Source of the DNA: Lachnospiraceae bacterium AC3007
GTDB lineage: Bacteria; Bacillota; Clostridia; Lachnospirales; Lachnospiraceae
Assembly: GCA_000621405.1 (NCBI GenBank)
Contig: JHYK01000016.1
Span: 1-64,000, forward strand
Direction: 5' to 3'
DNA: 64,000 nucleotides
The notes under the pieces were generated by a model. That model was not told where the DNA came from, did no database searches, and saw nothing but the letters and a program-made list of their open reading frames with translations. The position numbers and the translations under genes are program-made. Of the stretch, positions 16,224 to 25,387 are shown piece by piece (within the stretch, counting starts at the first letter, position 1; every line of letters starts with the position of its first letter).

Positions 16224-18371
16224 ATGATGAACCTTAGCCGAGAGATAACAGATACATATGACGTCTTGGGCGAGATAGGACAGGGCGGTGGAGGCATCAT
16301 ATATGAGGCTTATCACAAGAGACTGCGAAAGAAGGTCGTGCTCAAGAAGCAGCACGAGGCTATACGCGGCCTTGTGAATGAACGGACAGAGACAGATACG
16401 CTCAAGAATCTCAGACACTCATATCTCCCGCAGGTCCTGGACTTCATCGTAACAGAAGACGCGGTATTCACCGTGATGGATTACATACCGGGACAGTCTG
16501 TTAAGGATATCCTCAAAGAGAGGGGCAGACTCTCCGAGCAGGAAGTCATCAAATATGCCGGGCAATTGTGTGATGCTCTGGTCTATCTTCATAATTCAAA
16601 ACCTCCCGTGATCCACGGTGATATCAAGCCCGATAATATAATGATCACTCCGGAAGGGGATGTGTGTCTCATTGATTTCAACATATCCAGCGCACTCAGC
16701 GCCGCCAACAGTTATGCATTCGGATTTACGCCCGGATACGCCGCGCCTGAGCAGAGACGATCATTTGAGTACAGAAGAAATGCACTTAAGGCGGCAAGGG
16801 CTGCTGCGGCAGCGGAAAGAGAATACGGAGAAACGGTATTACTGCACGAAGATCCATCCGATAAGACAGTACCAATGCCGGGGGCCGGTATACAGGAGAC
16901 GGTATTACTTCACGATGATCCATCCGATAGGACAGTCCCCATGCCGGGGCCCGGCGTACAGGAGACGGTACTTCTGCAGGATCATCCATCTGATGAGACG
17001 GTACCAATGTCCGGATCACCTGCAAATGTGACTAAGGAAGAGAAAAGGGAATCGTGGATCCTCTACGATAAGCGGTCCGACATCTACAGCTTCGGCGCGA
17101 CTCTCTATCATATGCTGACCGGGATCAAGCCTTCCTCCGAGCCCGGTGACATCAAGCCTGTTCTTGATATCTATCCCATGATGAACAGGGGGCTGGCTGA
17201 CATCATAACCAGGTCTTTGGAGTCTGAGCCGGAGAACAGATTCCAGAGTTTTGATGAGATAAAGAAGATCCTTGATAATATCAAAAAATATGATCTTAAA
17301 TATCGCGCCAAGGTTGTCAGACGGATAGTCGCAGTGGCGATCGCTGCTGTGATCGCAGGAATAATTGCCGCCGTTTCACTAATCACGCTTAAAAATACCG
17401 GAGAGAAAAAATACAAGGCGGGTCTTAGTGATGCTCTTGAACTCTATTACAGCGGTGATCATGAAGGGAGTATCGAATGCATAGATGACAGACTGATCGA
17501 CGGCTTATATTTCGATCTTGATAAGACACTGGAGTCGTCTGCATATCATCTGAGAGCCAATGATCTGTTTGAGATGAAGCAGTATGACAGCGCTGTACAT
17601 GATTATGATGAAGCAATCAAGCTTGATCCGTCAAACGCACTTATTTACAGAGATAAAGCAATAGCCCTTGCGAGGGCAGGTGAGGCTGATGAGGCTGTAA
17701 GTGTGCTGAATGAAGCCGCTGATCTGAACCTGGAGAATGTAGACCTGATGCTTGCCAATGCAGAGATAGAAGCTTCGCGCGGGAATACCGATGAAGCGAT
17801 CGATATGTATAAGGAATGCATCGAGGCTGCGGAAGATGATCAGACAAAGGCAAGAGCTGGAATGCTTTGCGCTTCTCTGTACGACCATGAAGATGAGGCG
17901 CAGCTGTCAGAAGCCATAAGTGTGCTTGAGAAGGCATCAGGATATGACAGCGGTATAAAGGCGAGCGTGCTGGAACAACTCGCTCAGTGCTATGTAAGCA
18001 TGGCCCAGCTTACAGGGGATGAATCTTACTACGACAGCGCTCTGGGTGTATTTACTCAGATCACGGATAAGGGCTGGGATACTTATACGACTCACAACAA
18101 CATGGCCATCATATATGAGCAGACGGATGATCTGGAAGCGGCAGAGGATGAGTTTGACATGATGCTCGAGAAATATGGCGATAATTATAATACATACAAG
18201 CGTCTTGCTTTCCTGGAGATGGATAAGCAGGATAAGAATGCAGCTGACAGCAGGGATTACAGCCGGTTCAAGGAGTATTATGATAAGGCCGAAGAACTCT
18301 ATAAGACGCAGAGCGCTGTGAGCGATGACATGGAGATGAATGTACTGAAGGAACTCAACGGTCAGGTATAG
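16224..18371 (+). CDS. Membrane Ser/Thr protein kinase with TPR sensor domain
   Basis: This 715-residue protein has an N-terminal Hanks-type kinase with glycine loop IGQGGGGIIYEAY, ATP-lysine in KVVLKKQH, and catalytic loop VIHGDIKPDNIMI (HGD in place of HRD). The metal motif is IDFN instead of DFG, with GFTPGYAAPEQR in the activation segment. A loop of three 22-residue repeats (about 203-264) interrupts the kinase before SDIYSFGATLYHMLTG. A membrane helix follows at about 366-390, and the outside part carries about six TPR-like repeats. The kinase is cytoplasmic and the TPRs are probably external. HGD and DFN variants are common in Clostridia kinases and do not by themselves mean inactivity. 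A TPR membrane protein gene converges on it. Confidence 0.85.
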   Translation: MMNLSREITDTYDVLGEIGQGGGGIIYEAYHKRLRKKVVLKKQHEAIRGLVNERTETDTLKNLRHSYLPQVLDFIVTEDAVFTVMDYIPGQSVKDILKERGRLSEQEVIKYAGQLCDALVYLHNSKPPVIHGDIKPDNIMITPEGDVCLIDFNISSALSAANSYAFGFTPGYAAPEQRRSFEYRRNALKAARAAAAAEREYGETVLLHEDPSDKTVPMPGAGIQETVLLHDDPSDRTVPMPGPGVQETVLLQDHPSDETVPMSGSPANVTKEEKRESWILYDKRSDIYSFGATLYHMLTGIKPSSEPGDIKPVLDIYPMMNRGLADIITRSLESEPENRFQSFDEIKKILDNIKKYDLKYRAKVVRRIVAVAIAAVIAGIIAAVSLITLKNTGEKKYKAGLSDALELYYSGDHEGSIECIDDRLIDGLYFDLDKTLESSAYHLRANDLFEMKQYDSAVHDYDEAIKLDPSNALIYRDKAIALARAGEADEAVSVLNEAADLNLENVDLMLANAEIEASRGNTDEAIDMYKECIEAAEDDQTKARAGMLCASLYDHEDEAQLSEAISVLEKASGYDSGIKASVLEQLAQCYVSMAQLTGDESYYDSALGVFTQITDKGWDTYTTHNNMAIIYEQTDDLEAAEDEFDMMLEKYGDNYNTYKRLAFLEMDKQDKNAADSRDYSRFKEYYDKAEELYKTQSAVSDDMEMNVLKELNGQV
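16830..17027. repeat. 66-bp in-frame repeat encoding TVLL/TVPM units inside the kinase gene
   Basis: Three copies start at 16830, 16896 and 16962. Each encodes 22 residues of the form ETVLLHxDPSDxTVPMPGxG. The repeated TVLL and TVPM motifs look like phospho-threonine sites of the sort FHA domains read. The third copy is the most diverged. Confidence 0.85.
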
Positions 18372-18379
18372 GCAAAAGG

Positions 18380-19528
18380 TTATTGCTCCACGCTTGAGCC
18401 TTCGATCTCTTTCCCATATTTGTTGATCCGGAATTGCTTGGTAAAGGTGTAACCTGTGTCATGTTTGACTACGGTTGCAGTCACGGTATCACCACTGTAG
18501 GAATATGTGTATATACAGGTAGGATCATCAAGTGAGACTATACGGCCGTTATCAAATTCGGCTTTCTCGAAAAATCCGTCATATCTTTGCAGGCTCGTAA
18601 TATAATCTCCTGAAGCGTCACTATACGATCTGTCTTCCGGATTTGCTCCGGTATCTTTCGATTCCCAATGTAACATTCTTCCATATTTATCGTATATTCG
18701 ATTGAAGGCAGCATCACTGGTGCTGTGTTCAGTCAGTATGCTGTCGTCTCCCGTGTATTCTGCCAGTTTGGAACGGGCATCAAGGCAGCTCTCATAATCT
18801 CCTATATGCAGATAAAGAGAAGCGAGAGCGGTATAGATGACATCCGGACCGACAATTACGGCATCCACACCCATCATATCGAAAGTCATAGCGATCCCTC
18901 GGATATCGCTGTCATAAAATACTTCGAAGTTTAATTTTTCAGAAATGAAATCAGGATGCTCAATGATCAGATCAACATATTCGTTAAGATCATTTATGAC
19001 AGGTGCATAGACCGCAGCCCTTTCGTCAAATGTCCTGTACACACTGGATCCATCGGTTTCAGTGTAGATCTCATCCATTTCAAGCCTGATATTCCTAGCA
19101 AGCTCGTCAAATCTTTCCTTTGCCTTTTTTGCTTTCTCAGCTTCGACTGAGTCGCGGATCTCGGTGATCTGCGCATTGAGGCTTTCATCACCCGTGAGCT
19201 CATATCCCTGCGTGAGTATCTCTATGGCCTTATCATAGTTTTCTTCTTCGACCAGCGCATCGGCCCAGTCTGAGTACGCGGTAACCAGGTTTCCGGTGAC
19301 GACCGGGTTATCGGGATCCAGTTCGAAAGCCTTGGTGAATTCAACAATGGCCTGCTCATATTGCATCTCCGACAGATATCTGCTACCCATTTCCAGGTAG
19401 TTCTTAACCTTGACCTTATCGGAATTCCGGTATACGAACACGCCGACTGTAACAGCGATAATGACAGCCATCAGGCATACGAACACTACGACGATCTTTT
19501 TTCTGTTTTCTTTGAATTTGGATAACAT
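18380..19528 (-). CDS. Membrane-anchored TPR protein
   Basis: This 382-residue protein has a basic start and one membrane helix (about 11-32, KIVVVFVCLMAVIIAVTVGV). Two clear TPR units follow (YLEMGSRYLSEMQYEQAIVE, DNPVVTGNLVTAYSDWADAL), then a coiled stretch about 120-145 and a C-terminal domain I cannot assign. It converges with the kinase gene, leaving only 8 bp between the stops. Its helix-then-TPR layout matches the outside half of the kinase, so the two may share a ligand or complex (inference). AAGGAAAG precedes its ATG. Confidence 0.75.
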   Translation of the reverse strand: MLSKFKENRKKIVVVFVCLMAVIIAVTVGVFVYRNSDKVKVKNYLEMGSRYLSEMQYEQAIVEFTKAFELDPDNPVVTGNLVTAYSDWADALVEEENYDKAIEILTQGYELTGDESLNAQITEIRDSVEAEKAKKAKERFDELARNIRLEMDEIYTETDGSSVYRTFDERAAVYAPVINDLNEYVDLIIEHPDFISEKLNFEVFYDSDIRGIAMTFDMMGVDAVIVGPDVIYTALASLYLHIGDYESCLDARSKLAEYTGDDSILTEHSTSDAAFNRIYDKYGRMLHWESKDTGANPEDRSYSDASGDYITSLQRYDGFFEKAEFDNGRIVSLDDPTCIYTYSYSGDTVTATVVKHDTGYTFTKQFRINKYGKEIEGSSVEQ

Positions 19529-19684
19529 GACTTTCTTTCCTTATATCGATGCGGATCCCTAAGAACTACCTGTTCATGATTCTACCAAATAACGTTAAGT
19601 TTTCCAATGGATACGTCCCCAGTGACTTGCCCGTATCGGATAATTGATGTATATAAAAAATAATCAAACGGAGGAGATGTTATC

Positions 19685-20680
19685 ATGAAATACACAAAAC
19701 TTGGTAATTCAGATCTTAACGTGTCCCGTATATGCATGGGATGTATGGGCTTCGGTGATGCCGCAAAGGGGCAGCACAGCTGGACGCTGGATGAAGAGCA
19801 TTCAAGAGAGATCATAAAGAAAGGCCTCGATCTTGGAGTGAATTTTTATGATACGGCGATCGCTTATCAGGGCGGTACCAGTGAACAGTATGTGGGACGA
19901 GCGCTCAGGGACTTTGCAAAGCGCGAGGATGTAGTCGTGGCAACAAAGTTCCTTCCGAGGACGCCGGAAGAGATAGAAGATGGGATCAGCGGACAGCAGC
20001 ATATTGAAAACATGATCAACGCAAGCCTTCAGAATCTCGGAATGGACTATGTGGATCTGTATATCTATCACATGTGGGACTGGAATACGGATATCTACGA
20101 TGTCATGGACGGACTGAACCGTATCGTGAAAGCGGGAAAGGCGAGATACATCGGCATATCGAACTGTTACGCATGGCAGATCGCCAAGGCGAATGCACTT
20201 GCGGAAAAGGAAGGATTTGCGAAGTTCGTGTCCATACAGGGACATTACAATCTGATCTTCCGCGAAGAGGAAAGAGAGATGGTACCGTACTGCACAGAAG
20301 AAAATATCGCGCTTACACCGTACAGTGCCCTTGCAAGCGGGAGGCTGTCGAGAAAACCGGAAGAGGGAAATACAAAACGCGCAGAAGAAGACAAATTTGC
20401 GAAGTTCAAATACGATGCCACTGCCTCGCAGGATGCCGTGATCATCAACCGCGTAGCGGAGCTTGCCGAAAAGCATGACAAAACAATGACGGAAATATCT
20501 CTGGCATGGCTGCTGTCCAAGGTGACAGCGCCTGTGGTAGGAGCAACAAAGATTCATCATATCGAAGGCGCAGCAAATGCCGTGGAGCTTGAGCTTACGG
20601 ATGATGAAAAGGAATTCCTTGAAGAGCCCTATGTGCCTCATCCGCTTGCCGGAGTCATGGCCCAGAACAAACGTAGTTGA
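19685..20680 (+). CDS. Aldo/keto reductase
   Basis: This 331-residue NADPH-dependent oxidoreductase has the AKR start KYTKLGNSDLNVSRICMGCM and the catalytic aspartate and tyrosine in NFYDTAIAYQGGTSEQYVGR (about 54-73). The catalytic lysine is in VVVATKFLPR, the histidine in DLYIYHMWDW, and the cofactor loop in VVGATKIHHIEGA. It belongs to the AKR group of yeast-like and YdhF/YajO-type reductases. The physiological substrate is unknown. Ribosome site GGAGGAG is six bases before ATG. A partial REP-like sequence lies just upstream (19613-19628). Confidence 0.9.
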   Translation: MKYTKLGNSDLNVSRICMGCMGFGDAAKGQHSWTLDEEHSREIIKKGLDLGVNFYDTAIAYQGGTSEQYVGRALRDFAKREDVVVATKFLPRTPEEIEDGISGQQHIENMINASLQNLGMDYVDLYIYHMWDWNTDIYDVMDGLNRIVKAGKARYIGISNCYAWQIAKANALAEKEGFAKFVSIQGHYNLIFREEEREMVPYCTEENIALTPYSALASGRLSRKPEEGNTKRAEEDKFAKFKYDATASQDAVIINRVAELAEKHDKTMTEISLAWLLSKVTAPVVGATKIHHIEGAANAVELELTDDEKEFLEEPYVPHPLAGVMAQNKRS

Positions 20681-20725
20681 TCATATTAAGAATATCTACG
20701 AAGAGGGTGAATTAGATGAGAATTC

Positions 20726-20750
20726 AACCTGTCGGAAATTCCGACAGGTT
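20726..20750. terminator. Hairpin after the aldo/keto reductase gene
   Basis: AACCTGTCGG and CCGACAGGTT form a perfect 10-bp stem with a five-base loop 46 bp after the stop codon. No T-run follows, so it may protect the 3' end rather than terminate by itself. A second hairpin lies just downstream. Confidence 0.45.
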
Positions 20751-20770
20751 CGGATGGAAGGAAGCAGGAG

Positions 20771-20803
20771 ATGTCAGGGGGACGTACCTTCTGACATTTT
20801 TGT
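20771..20803 (+). terminator. Rho-independent terminator
   Basis: ATGTCAG (20771-20777) pairs with CTGACAT (20791-20797), with partly pairing GGGGACGTACCTT between, followed by TTTTGTT. It would end the aldo/keto reductase transcript. The opposing PrsW-like gene's stop codon lies within its left arm. Confidence 0.6.
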
Positions 20804-21541
20804 TAAGTCAGTGAGAACCGTCCCCGGTGACTTCAGCCTCTTAACTACATACACCTGAAGCACGATCGTGAGCACTAATGCGACAAGAGCCATGACAACG
20901 CCGATGAATGCTGTCATCTCATCATCGGAAGATAACAGCTTATTTACGACCAGGGCGTCATAGAGAGTGTGGACCGCCACAGGGACAATATAGGCAAGAA
21001 GATATTCCCTCCATACCGGTCCACTGCCGGTAACCTTGTTATACCTTGCCAGCCCGAGATGCCTTCCCATAGCAAATCCCAGCATCATATGCACGGTTAT
21101 GGTGGCCGCGCGCAGAACAAGGCCAATGACTCCCGAACTATAGATGTATTCTTCTACGATGGTAAAACCAAAACCAACCGCTCCCCCGATCAAAATGTAC
21201 TCATAGACATTTTTTATGCTTTTTCTGAAAATAAATACCGCTATCAGAGTAAATATCAGCTTTGCGAGTTCCTCATTCAATCCGGCTGCAAACAAAGCCG
21301 TGCTGAAGCTGGCGAAAAGAAGCGGTCCGTCGCCGAGTGTAAGGCCGAACACATTATGAAATATATATCCGAAGAGCAGCAGGATCGCAAAAGAAAGCGG
21401 CAGCGAAAAGATACCGAGAACTACCGGTACAATTGCCTGTGCTTTTGGTATTTTAAGGGGGGATTCCCGATCGATCATCCACTTGTACAAAAATCCCAGG
21501 ACAATTATCACCAGGATGGAGTAAATAAAAGCTAATAACAT
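20774..21541 (-). CDS. PrsW-family intramembrane protease-like protein
   Basis: This 255-residue protein has about seven membrane helices and the PrsW motifs: NEELAKL (about 104-110) and FTIVEEYIYSSG (about 146-157) with paired glutamates, followed by the histidines in TVHMMLGFAMGRHLG and VAVHTLYDALV. PrsW proteases cleave anti-sigma factors within the membrane in Bacillus. The substrate here is unknown. The ATG at 21541 has CGGAGAT upstream. The last about 15 residues (SPGTVLTDLTKMSEGTSP) come from a REP-like element and a terminator arm rather than protease sequence. Confidence 0.82.
   Translation of the reverse strand: MLLAFIYSILVIIVLGFLYKWMIDRESPLKIPKAQAIVPVVLGIFSLPLSFAILLLFGYIFHNVFGLTLGDGPLLFASFSTALFAAGLNEELAKLIFTLIAVFIFRKSIKNVYEYILIGGAVGFGFTIVEEYIYSSGVIGLVLRAATITVHMMLGFAMGRHLGLARYNKVTGSGPVWREYLLAYIVPVAVHTLYDALVVNKLLSSDDEMTAFIGVVMALVALVLTIVLQVYVVKRLKSPGTVLTDLTKMSEGTSP
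20804..20833. repeat. REP-like element in the 3' end of the PrsW-like gene
   Basis: AAGTCAGTGAGAACCGTCCC then CGGTGACTTC matches the dispersed element. It supplies the last codons of the opposing membrane protease gene. Confidence 0.8.
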
Positions 21542-21628
21542 ACTTTATCTCCGTTTCGGATCACGGCCTCTTAGCGAGATTACAAGTCTTCGCATGGTAA
21601 AAACAAATTATACAACAGTGTTCAATGT

Positions 21629-21702
21629 AAGTCATCGGGGAAAAAGTTCCCCAAAAGAGGTATACTATGTATTATTTTGAAACAACAAAGTGTTGGAAAA
21701 GG
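21629..21702. repeat. Diverged REP-like start and a leader segment also found at 25,205-25,287
   Basis: AAGTCATCGGGGAAAAAGTTCCCC at 21629-21652 is a hairpin related to the REP element. The following sequence up to AAAGTGTTGGAAAAGGATAT (about 21687-21706) matches 25,207-25,287 closely (AAAAAGTTCCCTAAAAGAG, GTTATACAATATAATATTTT, AAGTGTTGGAAAAGGATAT). The two segments are paralogous leaders. Confidence 0.65.
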
Positions 21703-21704
21703 AT

Positions 21705-22568
21705 ATGATGAGGAATAGAATAATGACCGGAAAACACGCTGTTTTAGATCATCCTGTTATCGGATATTTTGTTCTTTTTATCTTTACTATAGTTTTTTCA
21801 TCTGTCGGTGCATATGTAATCGACACTCCCCTGACAAAGGCTGTCCCGGGGTACACTTCTTCGCCCGGGGTCGGCGCTGCAATCGGAGTTATTATTGCCA
21901 CTATATTATTCACGATCCGGTTCAGACCTGACTTCAAGGGTATCCTCGGTGTCAAAGGGTTTATGTGGGGCATTGCAGTGATGCTTCCCTTCCTTCTTGC
22001 CGACTATATAGGCGCTGCCGTAGATCTGTACACATTTGGGTCCGGCAATGTGCTTGTTGCTTTCTTCTCCGCTCTGGCTCCCGGTTTTACCGAGGAAGCA
22101 GCCTTTCGAGGCCCGGGAGTAGCCAACTATATGAGAACGATCAAGTCCGAAAAACAGATACCCTTTATCTTCTGGCTGTCGACACTGTTATTCGGTCTGA
22201 TACACATTACCAATATCATTGCGGGAGGAAATCCCGTGGCAGTTATCTTTCAGGTGATCTACTGCATCGGAGTCGGTGCGGTCTTTGGCGCTGTATATCT
22301 TCGCACCGCCAACCTCTGGGTTATAATGATCGCACACTTTACACTGGATTTCGCCGGACTTGTTAACAGTCATTACGCTTCAACAGGCGGACTGTCCACC
22401 GAGCTCCTTGCAAGCGACTGGATCAACCTTGTTGTGGCTGCGATCGGTATCGTGACCGCATTAGTTCTGATTTCCCCAAAGAACTATCCGGAGATCATGA
22501 AGGTTTGGAAAGAAAAGTGGAGCATGAGCAAAAGCAGGGGAAAACTTGATTTAACAGGATCAGCATAG
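21705..22568 (+). CDS. CPBP-family intramembrane metalloprotease
   Basis: This protein is about 287 residues from the ATG at 21705 (an earlier GTG at 21690 is possible, and a later ATG at 21723). It has about seven membrane helices and the CPBP/Rce1 motifs: paired glutamates in TEEAAFRGPG, FxxxH in LLFGLIHITN, and HFTLDF near the end. Bacterial members (Abi family) are often linked to bacteriocin self-immunity or anti-sigma cleavage. No bacteriocin gene is visible nearby. The leader upstream is duplicated at 25.2 kb. GAAAAGG is the likely ribosome site. Confidence 0.82.
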   Translation: MMRNRIMTGKHAVLDHPVIGYFVLFIFTIVFSSVGAYVIDTPLTKAVPGYTSSPGVGAAIGVIIATILFTIRFRPDFKGILGVKGFMWGIAVMLPFLLADYIGAAVDLYTFGSGNVLVAFFSALAPGFTEEAAFRGPGVANYMRTIKSEKQIPFIFWLSTLLFGLIHITNIIAGGNPVAVIFQVIYCIGVGAVFGAVYLRTANLWVIMIAHFTLDFAGLVNSHYASTGGLSTELLASDWINLVVAAIGIVTALVLISPKNYPEIMKVWKEKWSMSKSRGKLDLTGSA

Positions 22569-22613
22569 AATGATTTAACACAGTTTCATCAGTAATAGAA
22601 AGGAATCACCATC

Positions 22614-22727
22614 ATGAAGAAAGAGAATCTGGGCAAAAGGCTCGTTGCGGCGGAAGCCCTTGCCGAGCGCACCGGAGTGACACTCATAGACCGCGAACTC
22701 CTCGGAACGAGCCGGATGTATGTATAG
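22614..22727 (+). pseudogene. 37-codon frame with perfect ribosome site, likely the truncated start of a lost gene
   Basis: AGAAAGGAATCACC precedes ATG 22614. The frame encodes MKKENLGKRLVAAEALAERT, then GVTLIDRELLGTS, and stops at TAG 22725-22727. The LAERTGVTLIDRELL stretch resembles the N-terminus of cytidylate-kinase-like proteins, where a longer protein would be expected. No continuation was found in other frames. Confidence 0.35.
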
Positions 22728-22762
22728 AGGGGATTTCATTCCGCATTTTCCGGGTGACGTGA

Positions 22763-22853
22763 TATAATACAAAAGACGCTTGCTTTATAAGCCTCAGCCT
22801 GTGGAAGAGAGCAGGCTTTGACCCGCAGCAAAGGGTTCGTCCGGGAAACGAAC
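22763..22853 (+). promoter_or_regulatory. Promoter and two-hairpin leader of the histidine kinase gene
   Basis: An extended -10 (TGaTATAAT, TATAAT at 22763-22768) starts an about 90-nt leader. Hairpin one is AGCCTG...CAGGCT (22796-22817) and hairpin two is GTTCGT...ACGAAC (22835-22853), immediately before the GAGGAC ribosome site. The leader matches no riboswitch consensus I know. The second hairpin could limit ribosome access. Confidence 0.4.
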
Positions 22854-22862
22854 TGAGGACAG

Positions 22863-25200
22863 ATGAAATCCATACAGACCAAACTGATACTGATCATATT
22901 GCTGATAATGCTTATCGTTACGCTTGCCCTGGGACTTACCGCGGTCCTTGGCACAAGCACGATACTGGATGTGGATTCGGACAGGATCCTTAATCTTACT
23001 GCAGATGACAATGTCAGGGATATCGATGAGATCTTAAGCTCAGTCGAGCAGTCTGTAGGCTCGATCTATAACTATGCCGAGAACCGCGCCGAGACCTACG
23101 ATGATTTTCTGAACGATGATTCCGAACGAGATAAGTTCAACTATGATGTCGGCGAGCTCGGGAAGAGCATTGCTGAGAATACGCCCGGGGCTATGTCTGT
23201 CTATCTTAGATACAACCCCGAGGAATTCGGCCCGACAGAAGGCTTCTGGTATACAAAAAGTGTCGACGACGACACATGGGAGAAATCCGAGCCTACAGAT
23301 ATCAGCGCATATGAGAAGGACGATCTGGAACATGTCGGATGGTACTATATCCCGGTAGAGACGGGGGACCCCCTCTGGATGGATCCCTATTTCAACAGCA
23401 ATCTCGGCATAGACATGATCAGCTATATCATCCCGTACTTTCATGACGGGCATACTGTCGGTGTCATAGGCATGGATATAAACCTGACCCTGCTCAGGGA
23501 TTTTACAGCCGACATACAGGTGTATGAAAGCGGACGCGCTTTTCTTGTGTCTCCGCAGGGAGATATCATATTCCATTTCGATTACCCCGACGGCTTAATG
23601 AAAAAGGACTTGACCGAGCAGGTAATGCCGTTTATCAACAGCGTTCTGAACAACTCTGTAGACGAGGTCAGGACATTGCAGGGCATAGACGGCGTTAAGC
23701 GGAAGATCCTCATGAAGAAGCTCAGGAACGGGATGATATTAGGTCTTAATGCGCCGGTAGATGAGATAAACGTTCCTCAGGGCGCCCTTACGCGCCGGCT
23801 GATACCTCATACTCGTGCTGGCGATGGCAGTCAGCCTTGCCTGGATACAGACTGTCATAGCGCCGTTAAAGCGGATGACTACGGTTGCCGAGCGTTATGC
23901 CAACGGTGATTACAGTGATGACATGAATACTGACAGCAAAGACGAGATCGGTATATTGTCAAGGGCGCTTCAGACCATGTCGACCTCTCTTAAGAATCAG
24001 ATAGAGATCGCGGATACTGCGAACAGATCCAAGAGTATATTCCTTGCCAATATGTCGCATGAGATACGTACGCCGATCAACGCCATCCTGGGATTTGATG
24101 AGATGATCCTCCGTGAGAGCAATGAGGATACCACAAAGGAATATGCAGCAAATATCAAAAACGGCGGCCGGATACTTCTGACACTTGTAAATGAGATACT
24201 TGATTTCTCAAAGATAGAGTCAGGGAAGCTTGAGATAGTACCGGTCGAATATGAGATATCTCCTCTGATAAGTGACATACTGGATATGATCGAGTTCCGC
24301 GCGACGGAGAAAAACCTCAGTGTCGATTACATCATCGACAGAGATCTGCCTTCTGTCCTGAAGGGCGATGACATACGCGTGCGGGAGATCCTTACCAACC
24401 TGCTGACAAATGCCGTGAAGTACACGGAAAAAGGAGGTGTCACTCTCAGCATTCAGAAACTGTCATCGGATGAAAAGAAGGCGACCCTGCGTATTTCGGT
24501 AGAGGATACCGGTATCGGAATAAAGGATGAAGACAGGGGACATCTGTGGGAATCCTTCCAGCGGCTCGACGAGCAGCATAACAGGGGTATCGAGGGGACA
24601 GGTCTGGGACTTGCCATCACGCACAAATATGTGGAGATGATGGGAGGCACCCTCTGTCTGAACAGCAAGTACGGACAGGGATCAGAGTTCTGGTTTGACC
24701 TTGAGCAGGACATCGTGGATCCGACCCCCATAGGATTATTTAAGAGGGAAGCGCAGAGCCTGCAGCGTGAGGTGGATATCTACAGGGAAGGCTTCACTGC
24801 TCCCGATGCGCATGTCCTGGTGGTCGATGATGTGAAGGTGAACCTTATGGTAGTCAAAGGACTGCTGAAGGATTCGGGGATAGATATAGATACGGCGGAA
24901 AGCGGAGCCGAAGCCATCGAAAAGATGAAAGAGAACAGATATGATATCGTGTTTCTCGATCATATGATGCCTGAAATGGACGGCGTGGAGACACTTTCAC
25001 GCATCCAGGCCGATCCGGATATCGACAGTGGATCAATACCTATAATCGCCCTGACCGCAAATGCGATCACAGGTGTGGAAAAGATGTACAGGGAACATGG
25101 CTTCGCTGACTATCTGAGCAAGCCGGTAGATCCGCACTCCCTGGAAAGTATCCTGTTAAAGTATCTCCCGGATGAGCTGATAATTCCCGCAAAGAAATAA
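22863..25200 (+). pseudogene. Hybrid sensor histidine kinase, split by a one-base frameshift
   Basis: Frame 3 (22863-about 23805) encodes a membrane helix (about 7-28) and an extracellular Cache-type sensor domain (residues about 35-300, WYYIPVETGDPLWMDPYF). From about 23807 the protein continues in frame 1. It has a second helix (LILVLAMAVSLAWIQTV), a HAMP linker, HisKA with phospho-acceptor SHEIRTPINAIL, HATPase (NLLTNAVKYTEKGG, EDTGIGIKDED, GTGLGLAITHKY) and a C-terminal receiver (VLVVDDVKVNLM, phospho-acceptor FLDHMMPEMDG, KPVD). Dropping one C from GATACCTCATA (23801-23810) restores one frame of about 778 residues. As written, the product is a truncated sensor. A sequencing error is possible. 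No partner regulator gene is adjacent. Confidence 0.82.
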
Positions 25201-25318
25201 GCAGAATACAGCAAAAAGTTCCCTAAAAGAGTTATACAATATAATATTTTGAAGATTTTCCAAAAATAAAGTGTTGGAAAAGGATATATCATGGTCTGTC
25301 CTGCCCGAAGACACGCAG

Positions 25319-25356
25319 TAAATCACCGGGGAACTGTCCCCGGTGACTTGTTTTTG
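25319..25356. terminator. REP-like palindrome followed by a T-run
   Basis: AATCACCGGGGAACTGTCCC then CGGTGACTT forms a near-perfect stem (arms CACCGGGGA and TCCCCGGTG), followed by GTTTTTG. It is a variant of the dispersed element and could act as terminator for transcripts from the left. Confidence 0.6.
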
Positions 25357-25387
25357 CGATATTTCCACGTATTCCGCTGCTTTTACG

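Noticed and set aside
15344-16300. 318-codon minus-strand frame over the AlkZ-related gene
   Set aside because: Antisense shadow. The plus-strand protein has clear family patterns.
19802-20641. 279-codon minus-strand frame over the aldo/keto reductase
   Set aside because: Antisense shadow of a confidently assigned gene.
22763-22862. c-di-GMP or THF riboswitch before the histidine kinase
   Set aside because: Consensus elements of those riboswitches are not present. Kept only as an unknown structured leader.
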